Shown here: piece after piece, positions 46,918 to 56,378 of the stretch
Layout: every line of letters begins with the position of its first letter
Numbering within the stretch: the stretch's first letter is position 1
DNA from: Desulfosediminicola ganghwensis
GTDB taxonomy: Bacteria > Desulfobacterota > Desulfobulbia > Desulfobulbales > Desulfocapsaceae
DNA: 64,000 nt
Assembly: GCF_005116675.2 (NCBI RefSeq)
Contig: NZ_CP050699.1
Coordinates: 3,371,001-3,435,000, forward strand
Reading direction: 5' to 3'
Notes under the pieces: generated by a model
What the model saw: the letters and a program-made list of their open reading frames with translations, nothing else
What the model was told of the DNA's origin: nothing
Database searches by the model: none
Program-made: the position numbers and the translations under genes

Positions 46918-47353
46918 ATCTGATTCCCTATGAAGCCTCCAGAAATTGCGCTGGAGTCAGGCGCAAGGCGGCAGGGCATATGGGATACACTTCGAGGTTA
47001 AATGTTGAGTAAATTAAATAGAATATCTTACAACCTTGAACAACCGTTTAATAGCGAACCGGTATGATGAAATGTTGCTCCTGAACTCTTTCTCCAAACC
47101 CATCACAACTCTTAATTGAGGCCTGGCGCTAAACATACATGTTTTATATGTCATTCAATTTAGGTATGTGTTCCTTTTAAACAGCCTCAGCTTTCTGCTC
47201 CTCTGGTGGTTCCCAAGAGATCCCTGATTTGTCCGAAAGAATATTTTCATCGCGATAATGATACATATCTTGTATGTTCACAGGCCGAAATTACGTGCTA
47301 AATGGATCGAATTTCCGCATATGTAAATATACCCGCCCATAGAAAAAACTGTT
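46918..47353. other. Intergenic region before tsaE
   Basis: 436 bases; apart from one possible 29-residue frame on the minus strand I see no gene. A short IR GCCTCCAGaaattgcgCTGGAGtc is near 46932-46955. Confidence 0.35.
47177..47266 (-). CDS. Possible 29-residue small protein
   Basis: ATG at 47266 opens MYHYRDENILSDKSGISWEP followed by PEEQKAEAV and TAA. The composition looks protein-like, but no ribosome site is obvious and nothing else supports it. Confidence 0.2.
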   Translation of the reverse strand: MYHYRDENILSDKSGISWEPPEEQKAEAV

Positions 47354-47839
47354 ATGCAATCAATACGTTTCTCATTAACTAGCCGTGAGGAGACCGAGAA
47401 ATTCGGTTTCTCCCTTGGGGCGTCTGCAAAGCCTGGTGATGTCATTTGCCTCGATGGTGATCTCGGTGCAGGTAAGACCACACTTTCCCAGAGTATAGCC
47501 AGAGGTGTAGAGGTACCTGGAGACTGTTATGTCACCAGTCCATCATTTACTATCTTTCATGAGTATCCTGGCAGAATTCCGATGTACCACATGGATTTTT
47601 ATCGCCTGGGAGACGCTGCGGAGGTGGAGGATCTCGGCTTTGATGAGTATTTTTATTTATCGGGTCTCACCGTCATTGAGTGGGCTATTCGGGCTGAAGA
47701 AATACTGCCTGAAGAACGCCTGCACATCATGATTGAAGTATCCGGAGACGAGTCGCGCGCAGTACAGTGCCTGTTTGCCGATAAGAGATGGCGTGAGCTT
47801 ATCGAGAAAGCGTTGGATGATGCAGGTGTTTCGCAATAA
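47354..47839 (+). CDS. tsaE: tRNA threonylcarbamoyladenosine biosynthesis ATPase TsaE
   Basis: The 161-residue P-loop protein has Walker A GDLGAGKTTLSQSI near residue 38, TSPSFTIFHEY and HMDFYRLGD, all TsaE hallmarks. With TsaB and TsaD it makes the t6A base at position 37 of ANN-decoding tRNAs. The partners are not in the window. Confidence 0.95.
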   Translation: MQSIRFSLTSREETEKFGFSLGASAKPGDVICLDGDLGAGKTTLSQSIARGVEVPGDCYVTSPSFTIFHEYPGRIPMYHMDFYRLGDAAEVEDLGFDEYFYLSGLTVIEWAIRAEEILPEERLHIMIEVSGDESRAVQCLFADKRWRELIEKALDDAGVSQ

Positions 47840-48063
47840 TCTGCGGGGTTGTTGTACTTTCAATTATATGAATGAAAATGAAAGGCTAGGAGAAAAGATC
47901 AATTGCAGGCATGTTTTCCTGGTACTGATAGGCACATTTTTGTACATGAAAATGCATGAAAGAAATGAAAAAAAGACCACACTGTGGTACTTTGTGAGCG
48001 TTTGTTTATAGCTGGTTATAATAACAGGAACAATTCAAAACTCGAAAAAGGTTTTAATACATA

Positions 48064-49812
48064 ATGAAAAAGAAGACCCTGCAGTTTAATGACTGTCTCA
48101 AAACATTCACCAGGGATCAGGATAAGGCGATCAGCCCGGAAGATACCCTGAAGAGATTTTACCAACAGGTTGAAAAGCTTGACGTTAATATCATGAACGA
48201 GATTAACAGGATCGACAACGGAAGGCTCGATATCCCTGTTTACTTCAGTGTTTGTGGTGAAGATGCAAGTAAATTGACTGGTACCAAGAAGCAGATGGGT
48301 AAAGGTGCTTCTCCGGTTCAGGCAGAGGCGTCCGCCTGTATGGAGCTTGCCGAGCGCTTTTCCTTCTTTTCATTCAAAAACGATGCAGGCAACTTTATCA
48401 CCGGTGATTATCCGCAAATGATAAAAGCGGGTTACCCGGTTATGTCCATGGAGTTGCTGCTTGAGTCGGTTCATGATACGACCACACCGGTTGCAACTCT
48501 TGAGAAGTTACTTGAAGGCATTCCAATGCAGTGGACCTGGTCCACCAATATCACCACTGGAGAGAATGTCCTGGTGCCTTTCTCCTGGTTTTTTGCAATC
48601 AATGAGTTTAACGGCCCATCCTCCGGTAATACCTATGAAGAGGCTGCCTTGCAGGGGCTCTGTGAGATCATTGAGCGTCATGTCTGCTCCCTGATTGATC
48701 ATCAGGAAATAGAGACACCGCTCATAGACCCCGCTTCCGTAAAAGATCCGGTTGCCAAAGAGTTGCTTGAGAAATTTGAGAAGAACGGCATTGAGATGTA
48801 TCTCAACGACTTCACACTCGATACCGGCATATGTACCGTAGGTGCCCTGGCTATCGATCGCTCCACTTTTCCTGGGTTGAGTGAGATAGTCTACACTGCC
48901 GGAACTTCTACCTGCCCTGAAAAAGCAGTAATCAGGGCAGTGACTGAGGTTGCCCAGCTTGCTGGTGACTTCAACAGTGGTGCAAACTATGTTGCCTCCG
49001 GTCTGCGTAAGCCGCTTTCCATGGATGAGGTAAAATATCTTACCGAGTCTTCAAAGTGTACGACCATTTCGAAGATGGCAAATCTCACCGATAACAACAT
49101 GAGAGTTGAGCTTGAGAAAAGCATCAATGCGCTCAAAGAGCGGGGAATGCAGATTTTCATGATGGATGTAACCCATGAAAAACTGGATATCCCGGCATTG
49201 TACACCATTATTCCCGGCGCGCATTTCCGTGAGAGATCAATGGTTCAGGATGTTGGTCTTTTTGCAGCCAAGTTGCTGTTTGACCTGGTAGATGACCCGG
49301 AACTGCTTGAGAACAAGATGCAGCAGATGGAAGGCCTCATGCCGGAAGCGTACTTCCTGGAGTTTTATCGTGGTAAGAACTTCGTGACCATGGGCTTCCC
49401 TGAATCTGCCATTGCTCATTTCGACAAGGCACTGACCTTGAACCCCGAGCAGGAAGATCTGCCATACATATACTCCTATAAGGGCCACTGCCTGAAAGAG
49501 ATGGAGAAATACGACGAGGCGATCAAGGTGCTGAAGCAGGGCACTGATGAAGATGATGAGCGTCCTGATCTACACAATATGCTTGGCGTATGCTTTTTTA
49601 AGAGAGAAGAGCATGAGACCGCAATCTATCATTTCAAGCGGGCTGTTGAGCTGAACCCGGCTTCTGGTATCGACTACGCAAACCTGGGCGTGAACTACAG
49701 CAGATTGGGAAAAAGGGATGAGGCTATCGAATATTTCACCGTCGCCCTGACCATAGACCCGTCGCTTGACTTTGCCAAGCAGGAGCTCTCCGGCCTGATG
49801 AAGGCAGAGTAG
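48064..49812 (+). CDS. YcaO-domain protein with C-terminal TPR repeats
   Basis: Residues 40-400 are a YcaO fold, the ATP-dependent backbone-activating enzyme class: KGASPVQAEASACMELAERF, LQGLCEIIERHVCSL (ATP-binding Glu/Arg residues), and AVTEVAQLAGDF. Residues from about 440 hold three TPR repeats (FPESAIAHFDKALTLNPEQ; PDLHNMLGVCFFKREEHETA; DYANLGVNYSRLGKRDEA). E. coli YcaO also has a TPR tail and aids RimO methylthiolation of S12. No precursor peptide or cyclodehydratase partner is adjacent, so a RiPP role is unlikely. The gene is alone, with its own terminator. Confidence 0.88.
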   Translation: MKKKTLQFNDCLKTFTRDQDKAISPEDTLKRFYQQVEKLDVNIMNEINRIDNGRLDIPVYFSVCGEDASKLTGTKKQMGKGASPVQAEASACMELAERFSFFSFKNDAGNFITGDYPQMIKAGYPVMSMELLLESVHDTTTPVATLEKLLEGIPMQWTWSTNITTGENVLVPFSWFFAINEFNGPSSGNTYEEAALQGLCEIIERHVCSLIDHQEIETPLIDPASVKDPVAKELLEKFEKNGIEMYLNDFTLDTGICTVGALAIDRSTFPGLSEIVYTAGTSTCPEKAVIRAVTEVAQLAGDFNSGANYVASGLRKPLSMDEVKYLTESSKCTTISKMANLTDNNMRVELEKSINALKERGMQIFMMDVTHEKLDIPALYTIIPGAHFRERSMVQDVGLFAAKLLFDLVDDPELLENKMQQMEGLMPEAYFLEFYRGKNFVTMGFPESAIAHFDKALTLNPEQEDLPYIYSYKGHCLKEMEKYDEAIKVLKQGTDEDDERPDLHNMLGVCFFKREEHETAIYHFKRAVELNPASGIDYANLGVNYSRLGKRDEAIEYFTVALTIDPSLDFAKQELSGLMKAE

Positions 49813-49844
49813 GGAGAACAGCGTCTCTCACCTTTATGAAACAT

Positions 49845-49886
49845 AAAAAATCCGGGTCGCGACACATCGCAACCCGGATTTTTTTT
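49845..49886. terminator. Bidirectional terminator after the YcaO gene
   Basis: ATCCGGGT..GCG/CGC..ACCCGGAT (49850-49879) flanked by six A and eight T serves the convergent YcaO and STAS genes. Confidence 0.93.
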
Positions 49887-49905
49887 GGTTCGAAAAAGAA
49901 AAAAG

Positions 49906-50331
49906 CTATTTTGGTATCAGGCTGGAGAGGCCTTCTTCGACCGACTGAAACGTTACAATTCTTCCCAGATCATCTCGAAACCGGGTGCCTGTGCTGGTGT
50001 CTGTGATGGGTTCACCAGAAAAATTCGAAGTAATAATCCCATAACGCCTTAAAACATCCTTCACTGTCGGCTGCAAGCCGCATAATGCGAGGACAGAAAT
50101 CTTCTTATCGACAATCAGCGAGCAGAACAATCCGATAAGTTTAGAACCTATGATATTGAATCCAGAGAGGTCAAGAAAAAGAAATCTATCAATTTCCAGC
50201 AGGGGCTGACTCTCGTTGGCCGAGAGGAACTGTAATGCATTTTCCATATCTTCCAGGCCGTCTTTTATCGATTCGAACTCTGAAGCGCGAATAATTGTGA
50301 CTCGACTGTCACTCATGGTGATATCAGTCAT
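49906..50331 (-). CDS. STAS-domain anti-sigma-factor-antagonist-like protein
   Basis: The 141-residue protein has the STAS pattern with FLFLDLSGFNIIGSKLIGLF, where a serine near the phosphorylation position is present. It would be the antagonist (RsbV-like) in a partner-switching module. Its ATG overlaps the kinase stop (TAATG), coupling translation. Confidence 0.75.
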   Translation of the reverse strand: MTDITMSDSRVTIIRASEFESIKDGLEDMENALQFLSANESQPLLEIDRFLFLDLSGFNIIGSKLIGLFCSLIVDKKISVLALCGLQPTVKDVLRRYGIITSNFSGEPITDTSTGTRFRDDLGRIVTFQSVEEGLSSLIPK

Positions 50332-50732
50332 TAAAACCTCTTTGCACGAAACATAAATGTTATGGCGTTCCCTTTATCATTGAAATGTAAAGAGTCTGCG
50401 TAGCATTTCATGCCATATAGCCCACGCCCCTGTTTTTGGGATAATGGTGGTGGTTCTTCCGGTATGTCGGGTCTGAATCCTTCCCCCTCATCTGTTACAC
50501 TGTATGTGTATGTATCTTTATCATGCCAGCACCGGATGGTTATTATCTTATGTTCCTGTTGTTTGTTGCCGTGTTCATAGGCATTTTCTATTGCCTCCAT
50601 CAGGCAAAATTCTATTCGGTCTTTGATCTTCTGGTCCAGTTTTTGCCATTTGAGGTAACCGATCCGGAACTCATGCAAAAAGGAGGAGATGGCGTGGCGT
50701 TCGGTACGGATAGATTTTGTGAATACAATCAT
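50331..50732 (-). CDS. RsbW-like anti-sigma/serine kinase (GHKL ATPase)
   Basis: The 133-residue HATPase_c_2 protein has the N-box EAIENAYEHGN, G1 DEGEGF and G2 GRGLYGMK. In partner switching it phosphorylates the STAS protein and binds the target. ATG at 50732, four bases after the phosphatase stop, is chosen; a TTG at 50750 would overlap. The bound target (sigma factor or other) is not in the window. Confidence 0.85.
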   Translation of the reverse strand: MIVFTKSIRTERHAISSFLHEFRIGYLKWQKLDQKIKDRIEFCLMEAIENAYEHGNKQQEHKIITIRCWHDKDTYTYSVTDEGEGFRPDIPEEPPPLSQKQGRGLYGMKCYADSLHFNDKGNAITFMFRAKRF

Positions 50733-50736
50733 TTCT

Positions 50737-51879
50737 CTATTTTCTCTCAAGTACCAGCAAAGTCAGATCGTCACTGGCGGTGGCCCCGGCCAGGAAACTG
50801 TTTAGCTCCTTTGCCAAGTTAGTCAATACCTCCTGACAATCTATGAATCTGTTAGCAGACGTCAAGGACGAGATAAGCCGATCACGACCGAAAATCTCAC
50901 CATCACTTCGAGATGACTCAACAATACCATCAGTATAAAGAATGAGTCTGTCGCCCTGTTGGAAGGTAAACGAAATCTCCTTGTATGGTGATGAACTCAC
51001 CATGGCAAGTGGCAGACCGTTGAGTACCAATTCATGTATTCCTGAATTGTTGACCAGGAGCGGGTAGGGTTGTGCCGCATTACTCATGGTGCAGATGTCA
51101 GAAGTAAAGGCAAATGCTGAGGCTGCAATGAATTTTTCCGTGGTTAACAGACCGCAAAGGTCAGTATTCATGGTATCAAGGATTGCAGCAGGGGAATTAC
51201 CATTATTTTTAATCTGATGCAGAAGGCCGATAATTCGCATGGAGATAAGGGCAGCAGATAGACCGTGACCACAGCTGTCGCCCAAAAATAACGAAACGGT
51301 ACTATCGCTTTTACGAGTCAGAAAAAAATCACCTGATACAGGGCCATGGGCCTTATTGTAGACGCACGCCTCGATACCGATTTCATTGAACAGTGAAATT
51401 GTAGAGTGTGCATCCGTCAGGAATCTGGCCTGAATACGTGCCCCATCAGAGATATCTTCCTTAACCCTGCGTTCAAGGTATCTGTTACGAAGCAGGGTCT
51501 TAACCCGGGCAACTAGTTCTTCTTCGGCGAAAGGTTTTTGGAGGTAGTCGTTGGCACCTGCATCCAGGGCTTTGACGATGTTTTTAGTTTCAGTCCTGGC
51601 GGTCAGCATCAGGACAGGTATGTCCTTCAGGTTGGCATCCGCTTTCAGGCAGGCCAGCATCTCAAATCCATCTATAATCGGCATCATGATGTCGAGCAAA
51701 ATGATGTCGGGGATGATGTCTTTGGCGATAGTGAGTCCCATCTCGCCATTTTCGGCATTGTAGATAGGGAGATTCAGGTGTTCGAGACTGATGGCACAGA
51801 TATCACGGTTTATTTCATTGTCATCGACAACGAGAATACCGCCGTTTTGCCTTGAGGGAATGGTTTTGAATACCGCCAT
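50737..51879 (-). CDS. Response regulator with PP2C (SpoIIE/RsbU-type) phosphatase output
   Basis: The 380-residue protein has a receiver (VVDDNEINRD, phosphoacceptor in ILLDIMMPIIDGF near residue 62, K in LQKPFAEEEL) and a PPM phosphatase from about 170: GPVSGDFFL, LGDSCGHGLSAALISM, LYTDGIVESS, SDDLTLLVL. It would dephosphorylate the STAS protein when activated by the adjacent kinase. Confidence 0.92.
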   Translation of the reverse strand: MAVFKTIPSRQNGGILVVDDNEINRDICAISLEHLNLPIYNAENGEMGLTIAKDIIPDIILLDIMMPIIDGFEMLACLKADANLKDIPVLMLTARTETKNIVKALDAGANDYLQKPFAEEELVARVKTLLRNRYLERRVKEDISDGARIQARFLTDAHSTISLFNEIGIEACVYNKAHGPVSGDFFLTRKSDSTVSLFLGDSCGHGLSAALISMRIIGLLHQIKNNGNSPAAILDTMNTDLCGLLTTEKFIAASAFAFTSDICTMSNAAQPYPLLVNNSGIHELVLNGLPLAMVSSSPYKEISFTFQQGDRLILYTDGIVESSRSDGEIFGRDRLISSLTSANRFIDCQEVLTNLAKELNSFLAGATASDDLTLLVLERK

Positions 51880-51900
51880 ATCAATAACAGCCTGTTCCGG

Positions 51901-53706
51901 TTATTTCTTTTTTTTCTGCAGCCACAGGGCTTTAGTGAGGTTTTCCTCTGAAACCAATCCTTCTTTTAAAAGGATCTGGCCAATTTTTTCAGGTTGTTCA
52001 GATGTAGGAAGCGTAAAGTGAAATGAGGTAAGGCCGTTCTCGCTCTCTGCCCAGATGATTCCGTGCATATCGTTGAGAATCCGCCTGCAGATGGAGAGAC
52101 CGAGGCCTGTTCCACCTGCCCCCGTTCTGGTGATGCTGCTCTGATAAAATTTATCGAAAATCGCTTCCGATTCATTCTTTGGAATGCCTATTCCTGTGTT
52201 GATTATAGTCGTGCGCAGGCAGTCTGAGTTGTTTAAAGACTTGTCTTTATGGAAGAATATTTCAACAGTACTGCCAGGTGTACTGAACTTGAGAGCATTG
52301 GAGAGAATGTTTCTGATTACCTGACCAAGGCGCTGCCTGTCAAAGCTGGCAACAGGTTTAAAGGGTGGATCATTAAGTTTAAAGTTGATCTTCCTTTCTT
52401 CAGCAAGGGGTGTGAATTCTGCCAGCGCCTGAGAAAACTCTTCACGTATATCATCAAAGCAAAAGGTGTACTCCATTTTGCCCGCCTCAAGCTTGGAGAG
52501 ATCAAGCAGACCGTCTATGAATGGAAACAGTCGATGGGCAGATTTACTTATCTGGTTGAAGTAATGGCCGAGGTCGCTTCTGGGTGAATCCTGGTACTTT
52601 TTCTCGCCATATCTTGAGTAGCTCAGTATGGCGTGTAAAGGAGTACGCAATTCATGGGACATGTTGGCGAGGAAATCACTTTTGGCATCGTTGGCTCTTT
52701 CCGCTGCCTCTTTGGCCAGTCGAAGGCGTTTTTCATAGATCGCACCTTGGGTGATATCGCGATCTATCCCTCTAAAACCTGCAAACAAGGTCCGGTTTCT
52801 CAGGGTCTTGAAGACCGGTTCCCCGCTGGACTGCATGGTGATTTCCTGACCATCTTTGTGTTTGAAAGTGTAATTCCAGTCTTTAAATTTTTTTATCTGT
52901 AAATCTCTGGTTTGTATTTCAGAGAAAAATTTATCGGCGGTAGCCGGATTGCGTAATAAAAGGTATTGGTGGCCCAGTAATTCTTCAGGACTGTAACCAA
53001 GGATTTCATAGCATTTGGGGCTGGCATAAGTGTACAGTCCATTGGCGTCTATTTCCCAGATAAAATCACTCGTGGTTTCAGTGAGATTGCGAAACCGCAG
53101 TTCGCTTTCCTGCAAAGCCTTGAGGGCCGATTGGTGTCTTCGAATTTCTCTTCTCAATCTTTCATTGGTTTCTATCAGATAACTACTGTTTGCTTCAGTG
53201 CGACTTGACGAAGTTGAGAGTTGATTTTGGTCAGCAGGAGTGCTGTCTTTTTCTGATCTTTCAACAACTGCTATCGGCTTGGTAATTGTGAAGGTAAATA
53301 TTCTCTTGGTGACAGTGCTGTCATCCGTAAAAGAAGCGTGAGAAATGATAGTCTTGGGAAAATTCCTTTGAATTTCAAAACTCCAGAGAGGCCAACCAAT
53401 TTTGAGAGTGGTAAACGAATTTGTATGGGCCAGTATATCTTTGCGGAAGGAGTCATCTTTGAAAACATCAGAGAAATCAGACAGAAGATCGAAAATATTT
53501 CTCTCAACAATTTCAATTTGTTCTTTGCCGCAGAGTTTACTGAATAAAGGGGTGCAGTAATGAATAGACAAGGATTGATTTGTTATCACAACTGCTGTCT
53601 GCTCGGGTAAATATGCCTCCAATTTTCCAGATAGATTGCTGAATGAGAAGGTTATAGGATGAACACGCAATGTGACCATGGAATACTGTGGAATATGTCT
53701 GCTCAT
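51901..53706 (-). CDS. PAS-domain sensor histidine kinase
   Basis: The 601-residue cytoplasmic kinase has a PAS domain (TSDFIWEIDANGLYTYASPK, then PAC), HisKA DFLANMSHELRTPLHAILSY with His near residue 351, and HATPase_c (NILSNALKFS; TGLGLSICRRIL). No membrane segment is visible. The last 30 residues (IGQILLKEGLVSEENLTKAL) resemble one half of an MshEN/T2SSE-N module, a c-di-GMP-binding repeat, truncated. It heads the leftward partner-switching operon and likely phosphorylates the next gene's receiver. Confidence 0.9.
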   Translation of the reverse strand: MSRHIPQYSMVTLRVHPITFSFSNLSGKLEAYLPEQTAVVITNQSLSIHYCTPLFSKLCGKEQIEIVERNIFDLLSDFSDVFKDDSFRKDILAHTNSFTTLKIGWPLWSFEIQRNFPKTIISHASFTDDSTVTKRIFTFTITKPIAVVERSEKDSTPADQNQLSTSSSRTEANSSYLIETNERLRREIRRHQSALKALQESELRFRNLTETTSDFIWEIDANGLYTYASPKCYEILGYSPEELLGHQYLLLRNPATADKFFSEIQTRDLQIKKFKDWNYTFKHKDGQEITMQSSGEPVFKTLRNRTLFAGFRGIDRDITQGAIYEKRLRLAKEAAERANDAKSDFLANMSHELRTPLHAILSYSRYGEKKYQDSPRSDLGHYFNQISKSAHRLFPFIDGLLDLSKLEAGKMEYTFCFDDIREEFSQALAEFTPLAEERKINFKLNDPPFKPVASFDRQRLGQVIRNILSNALKFSTPGSTVEIFFHKDKSLNNSDCLRTTIINTGIGIPKNESEAIFDKFYQSSITRTGAGGTGLGLSICRRILNDMHGIIWAESENGLTSFHFTLPTSEQPEKIGQILLKEGLVSEENLTKALWLQKKKK

Positions 53707-54021
53707 GGTACGTATGTGGCCAAAGACTGGTACTATTTTCGTTGCTAAATCAAAGAAAAGTCAAGGAGAAAAACATTTATCAAGATGTGGAGCAAGCAGG
53801 GCAAAGTTGATGCCAGATACACAGGCTATATCTGATAGGTAATTGATGAAATAATAATTTTTTCATCAAGAACATGATCAGGCTATTGCAGGCTCATTTC
53901 ACTTGCACCAGACGGGATGTATGCTATCTATTCATTCATAAAAGCTTAATTGAAAGCACTGAACAGGAGCAGGTGTAACAATCTATGCTCCTTGGGGCAG
54001 GCCAAACTATTTGTAAAAAAA
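53707..54021 (+). promoter_or_regulatory. Region upstream of the cobalamin operon
   Basis: About 315 bases between divergent operons. TTGATGAAA (53843-53851) faces TTTCATCAA (53861-53869), a perfect 9-bp inverted repeat that may be an operator. I find no cobalamin-riboswitch B12 box. A 28-residue frame (from about 53984) overlaps the start of cbiG in another frame; it is probably not real. Confidence 0.4.
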
Positions 54022-55041
54022 ATGTCGAAATTATCGAGAGATCAGATTTTGAAAACATGCATTATTTATAAAACCGAAGGCGGCAGGGCAATTGCGGAAA
54101 GGATTGCTGCTTCGCTTGAGGGTACCACTATTCTGCCCCTTGAAGAAAAAGTCGCTCTTCAATTATCCCACGCCTGGCATGAATTTGACGGCATTATTTG
54201 TGTAATGGCTGCGGGTATCGTTGTTCGTTCAATTGCTCAACTTATAAAAGACAAACTGACCGATCCCTGCCTGATAGTACTCGATCAGGAAGGCAGGCAT
54301 GTGATCAGTTTACTTTCGGGTCATCTCGGTGGGGGAAATGCACTTGCTTTAAAAGTAGCAGAGATCACAGGAGGGACTGCTGTGATTACTACAGCAAGTG
54401 ATGTGCTGGGTAAAACCGCGCTGGATCTGTGGGCAAAGAGAAACTCTCTGTCGGTGGACAGCAAGGATAAATTGACCAGGGCATCTGCCAAGATGGTAAA
54501 TGAAGGCTCCGTAACAATTTTCAGCACCCTGGCACTTGATTTCTTGCCCGCAGATATAGTGAGATACGATGAAAGGGATACGGCTGATATTGTCGTAACC
54601 ATTAATAAATACATGACATCAAATGCGCTCTGTTGTATACCAAGAATCCTCTACATCGGCGTCGGCTGTAACCGTGGAACCGGGGTAAATGATATTGCAG
54701 AGTCGTTTGGCGAATTGTGCGATGCACATGATATCAACCCGAACGCTGTCGCCGGATTGGCAAGTGTCGATGTGAAGCATGATGAGGAAGGAATTTTGGC
54801 TTTTGCCGAATCGATAGGTTTGAAGCCGGACTTTTTTTCCCGAGATCAGTTGAATGGTGTTAAAGACGTTTCTTTTTCAGCGGCGGCAATGAAAGCAGTT
54901 GGTGTTCAGGGTGTTGCTGAGCCGGCAGCTCTTCTTGCTGCACAGGCTGATGGTTCTGAGGCAGAACTTATTGTACGGAAGATGAAGTGGAAAGACGTAA
55001 CCCTTGCAGTAGCGGAAAGGAAAAAGAATAGATGGGAATGA
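54022..55041 (+). CDS. cbiG: Cobalt-precorrin-5A hydrolase CbiG
   Basis: Opens the lactone ring and releases acetaldehyde in anaerobic corrin synthesis. The N-terminal and central parts have GIICVMAAGIVVRSIA and VISLLSGHLGGGNALA; the C-terminal domain has YIGVGCNRGT and DVKHDEEGILAFAE. ATG 54022 is chosen because the fold begins soon after; the frame is open from TTG 53950. CbiG marks the cobalt-early pathway. Its end overlaps cbiH by ten bases. Confidence 0.92.
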   Translation: MSKLSRDQILKTCIIYKTEGGRAIAERIAASLEGTTILPLEEKVALQLSHAWHEFDGIICVMAAGIVVRSIAQLIKDKLTDPCLIVLDQEGRHVISLLSGHLGGGNALALKVAEITGGTAVITTASDVLGKTALDLWAKRNSLSVDSKDKLTRASAKMVNEGSVTIFSTLALDFLPADIVRYDERDTADIVVTINKYMTSNALCCIPRILYIGVGCNRGTGVNDIAESFGELCDAHDINPNAVAGLASVDVKHDEEGILAFAESIGLKPDFFSRDQLNGVKDVSFSAAAMKAVGVQGVAEPAALLAAQADGSEAELIVRKMKWKDVTLAVAERKKNRWE

Positions 55042-55775
55042 TACACGTAGTTGGTACGGGTCCCGGGGCAGTAGCAAGCATTACTCCGGAGGCAGTCGGA
55101 TGCATTCAGGATTCAGATATTGTTATTGGCTATTCCACCTATCTGGATCTCATCGAGCCATATCTTGATGGCAAGAAAGTTATTTCTTCCAAAATGATGC
55201 AGGAGGTGCAGCGTTGCAACACAGCATTCGATGAAGCTGAGAAGGGCGCAGTCGTCACCATGATCTCAGGAGGCGATCCGGGCATTTATGCCATGGCGGG
55301 ACTGATCTACGAGATAGCCGCCGAGCGGGACACCGATGTGTCCATCAACGTGGTTCCAGGGCTTGCGGCGCTTAATAGCTGCGCAGCCCGGCTTGGTGCA
55401 CCGTTGATGCATGATTTTGTAGCGATAAGCCTCTCTGATCTGCTGACGCCAATGGAGCTTATCGAAAAAAGAATTGAGGCTGCGGCTTCTGCTGACTTTG
55501 TGATCGTTCTCTATAACCCGAAGTCAAAGCGCCGTACCGCCCACATTGAAAAAGCTCAGGAAATTATCAGCAAGTATCGTGATTCTGATACTCCTGTAGG
55601 TATCGTCACAGCGGCCACCAGGGAACATGAGACTGTTGTGGTAACAACCTTGAAGGATATGCTTGCTGAAGAAATTAACATGCAGTCCTGCGTGCTCATC
55701 GGTAATAGCTCCACTTTCACCTGGCGCGACAAAATGGTGACACCCAGAGGGTACAAAGACAAATACTCACTCTGA
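55032..55775 (+). CDS. cbiH: Cobalt-factor III (precorrin-3B) C17-methyltransferase
   Basis: The 247-residue SAM-dependent tetrapyrrole methylase begins IHVVGTGPGAVASITPEA and has MISGGDPGIYAMAGL, the family SAM site. It contracts the ring while methylating C17. Also called CobJ; with CbiG beside it the anaerobic name is used. Confidence 0.93.
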   Translation: MGMIHVVGTGPGAVASITPEAVGCIQDSDIVIGYSTYLDLIEPYLDGKKVISSKMMQEVQRCNTAFDEAEKGAVVTMISGGDPGIYAMAGLIYEIAAERDTDVSINVVPGLAALNSCAARLGAPLMHDFVAISLSDLLTPMELIEKRIEAAASADFVIVLYNPKSKRRTAHIEKAQEIISKYRDSDTPVGIVTAATREHETVVVTTLKDMLAEEINMQSCVLIGNSSTFTWRDKMVTPRGYKDKYSL

Positions 55776-55787
55776 TACGGAGTCGAT

Positions 55788-56378
55788 ATGCCGAAGACGC
55801 TATACCTGATGCGTCATGGAGATACTGGGGCAGGGGGTAGATTTATAGGCAGTACAGACCTGCCGGTGAGCCAAAGCGGATTTGCCAGGATCGACACCAC
55901 TGCCGAGATGCTGCGGGAGACCGGCATCTCAAAGGTTCTCTGTAGCCCAATGCTTCGATGTCGCCAGACTTTCGAGAGAATTGGGCTCGCTTGTGCTGTT
56001 GATTTTCAGGAAAACCTGCGTGAAGTTCATTTCGGACTCTGGGAAAACAAAACGTTTTCCGAAATAAACAAGGAGTGGCCGTCTGAGGTGGACTCGTGGG
56101 CTTCCTGGTCAGAAGAGTTCCGTTTTCCAGGGGGAGAGAAGACAGCCGATTTCCTCAGTCGTATTCAATCCATCAAAAGATATATAGACGACCTTGATCA
56201 GGAAAAAGTCCTGATTGTCAGTCATGGTGGTGTTATCAGGCAGTTGATTTGTCTCTATCTCGGTCTTTCTCCGGTCAATTATCTCTTATTCGATATAAAA
56301 GCGGGCTGCTATTCAACCCTCACACTTTTTAGTGAGGGCGGGATACTCACTACGCTTAATTCAGGGTATTCAGCATGA
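55788..56378 (+). CDS. cobC: Alpha-ribazole phosphatase (histidine phosphatase family)
   Basis: The 196-residue protein has the LMRHGDT catalytic motif near residue 8 and VSHGGVIRQ with the second histidine. Its place next to cobU and cobT supports the role of removing phosphate from alpha-ribazole 5'-phosphate or adenosylcobalamin 5'-phosphate. Overlaps cobU by four bases (ATGA). Confidence 0.88.
   Translation: MPKTLYLMRHGDTGAGGRFIGSTDLPVSQSGFARIDTTAEMLRETGISKVLCSPMLRCRQTFERIGLACAVDFQENLREVHFGLWENKTFSEINKEWPSEVDSWASWSEEFRFPGGEKTADFLSRIQSIKRYIDDLDQEKVLIVSHGGVIRQLICLYLGLSPVNYLLFDIKAGCYSTLTLFSEGGILTTLNSGYSA

Noticed and set aside
53950-54021. TTG-initiated N-terminal extension of CbiG
   Set aside because: It adds residues not typical of the family; ATG 54022 is nearer the expected start, though the ribosome site is weak for both.
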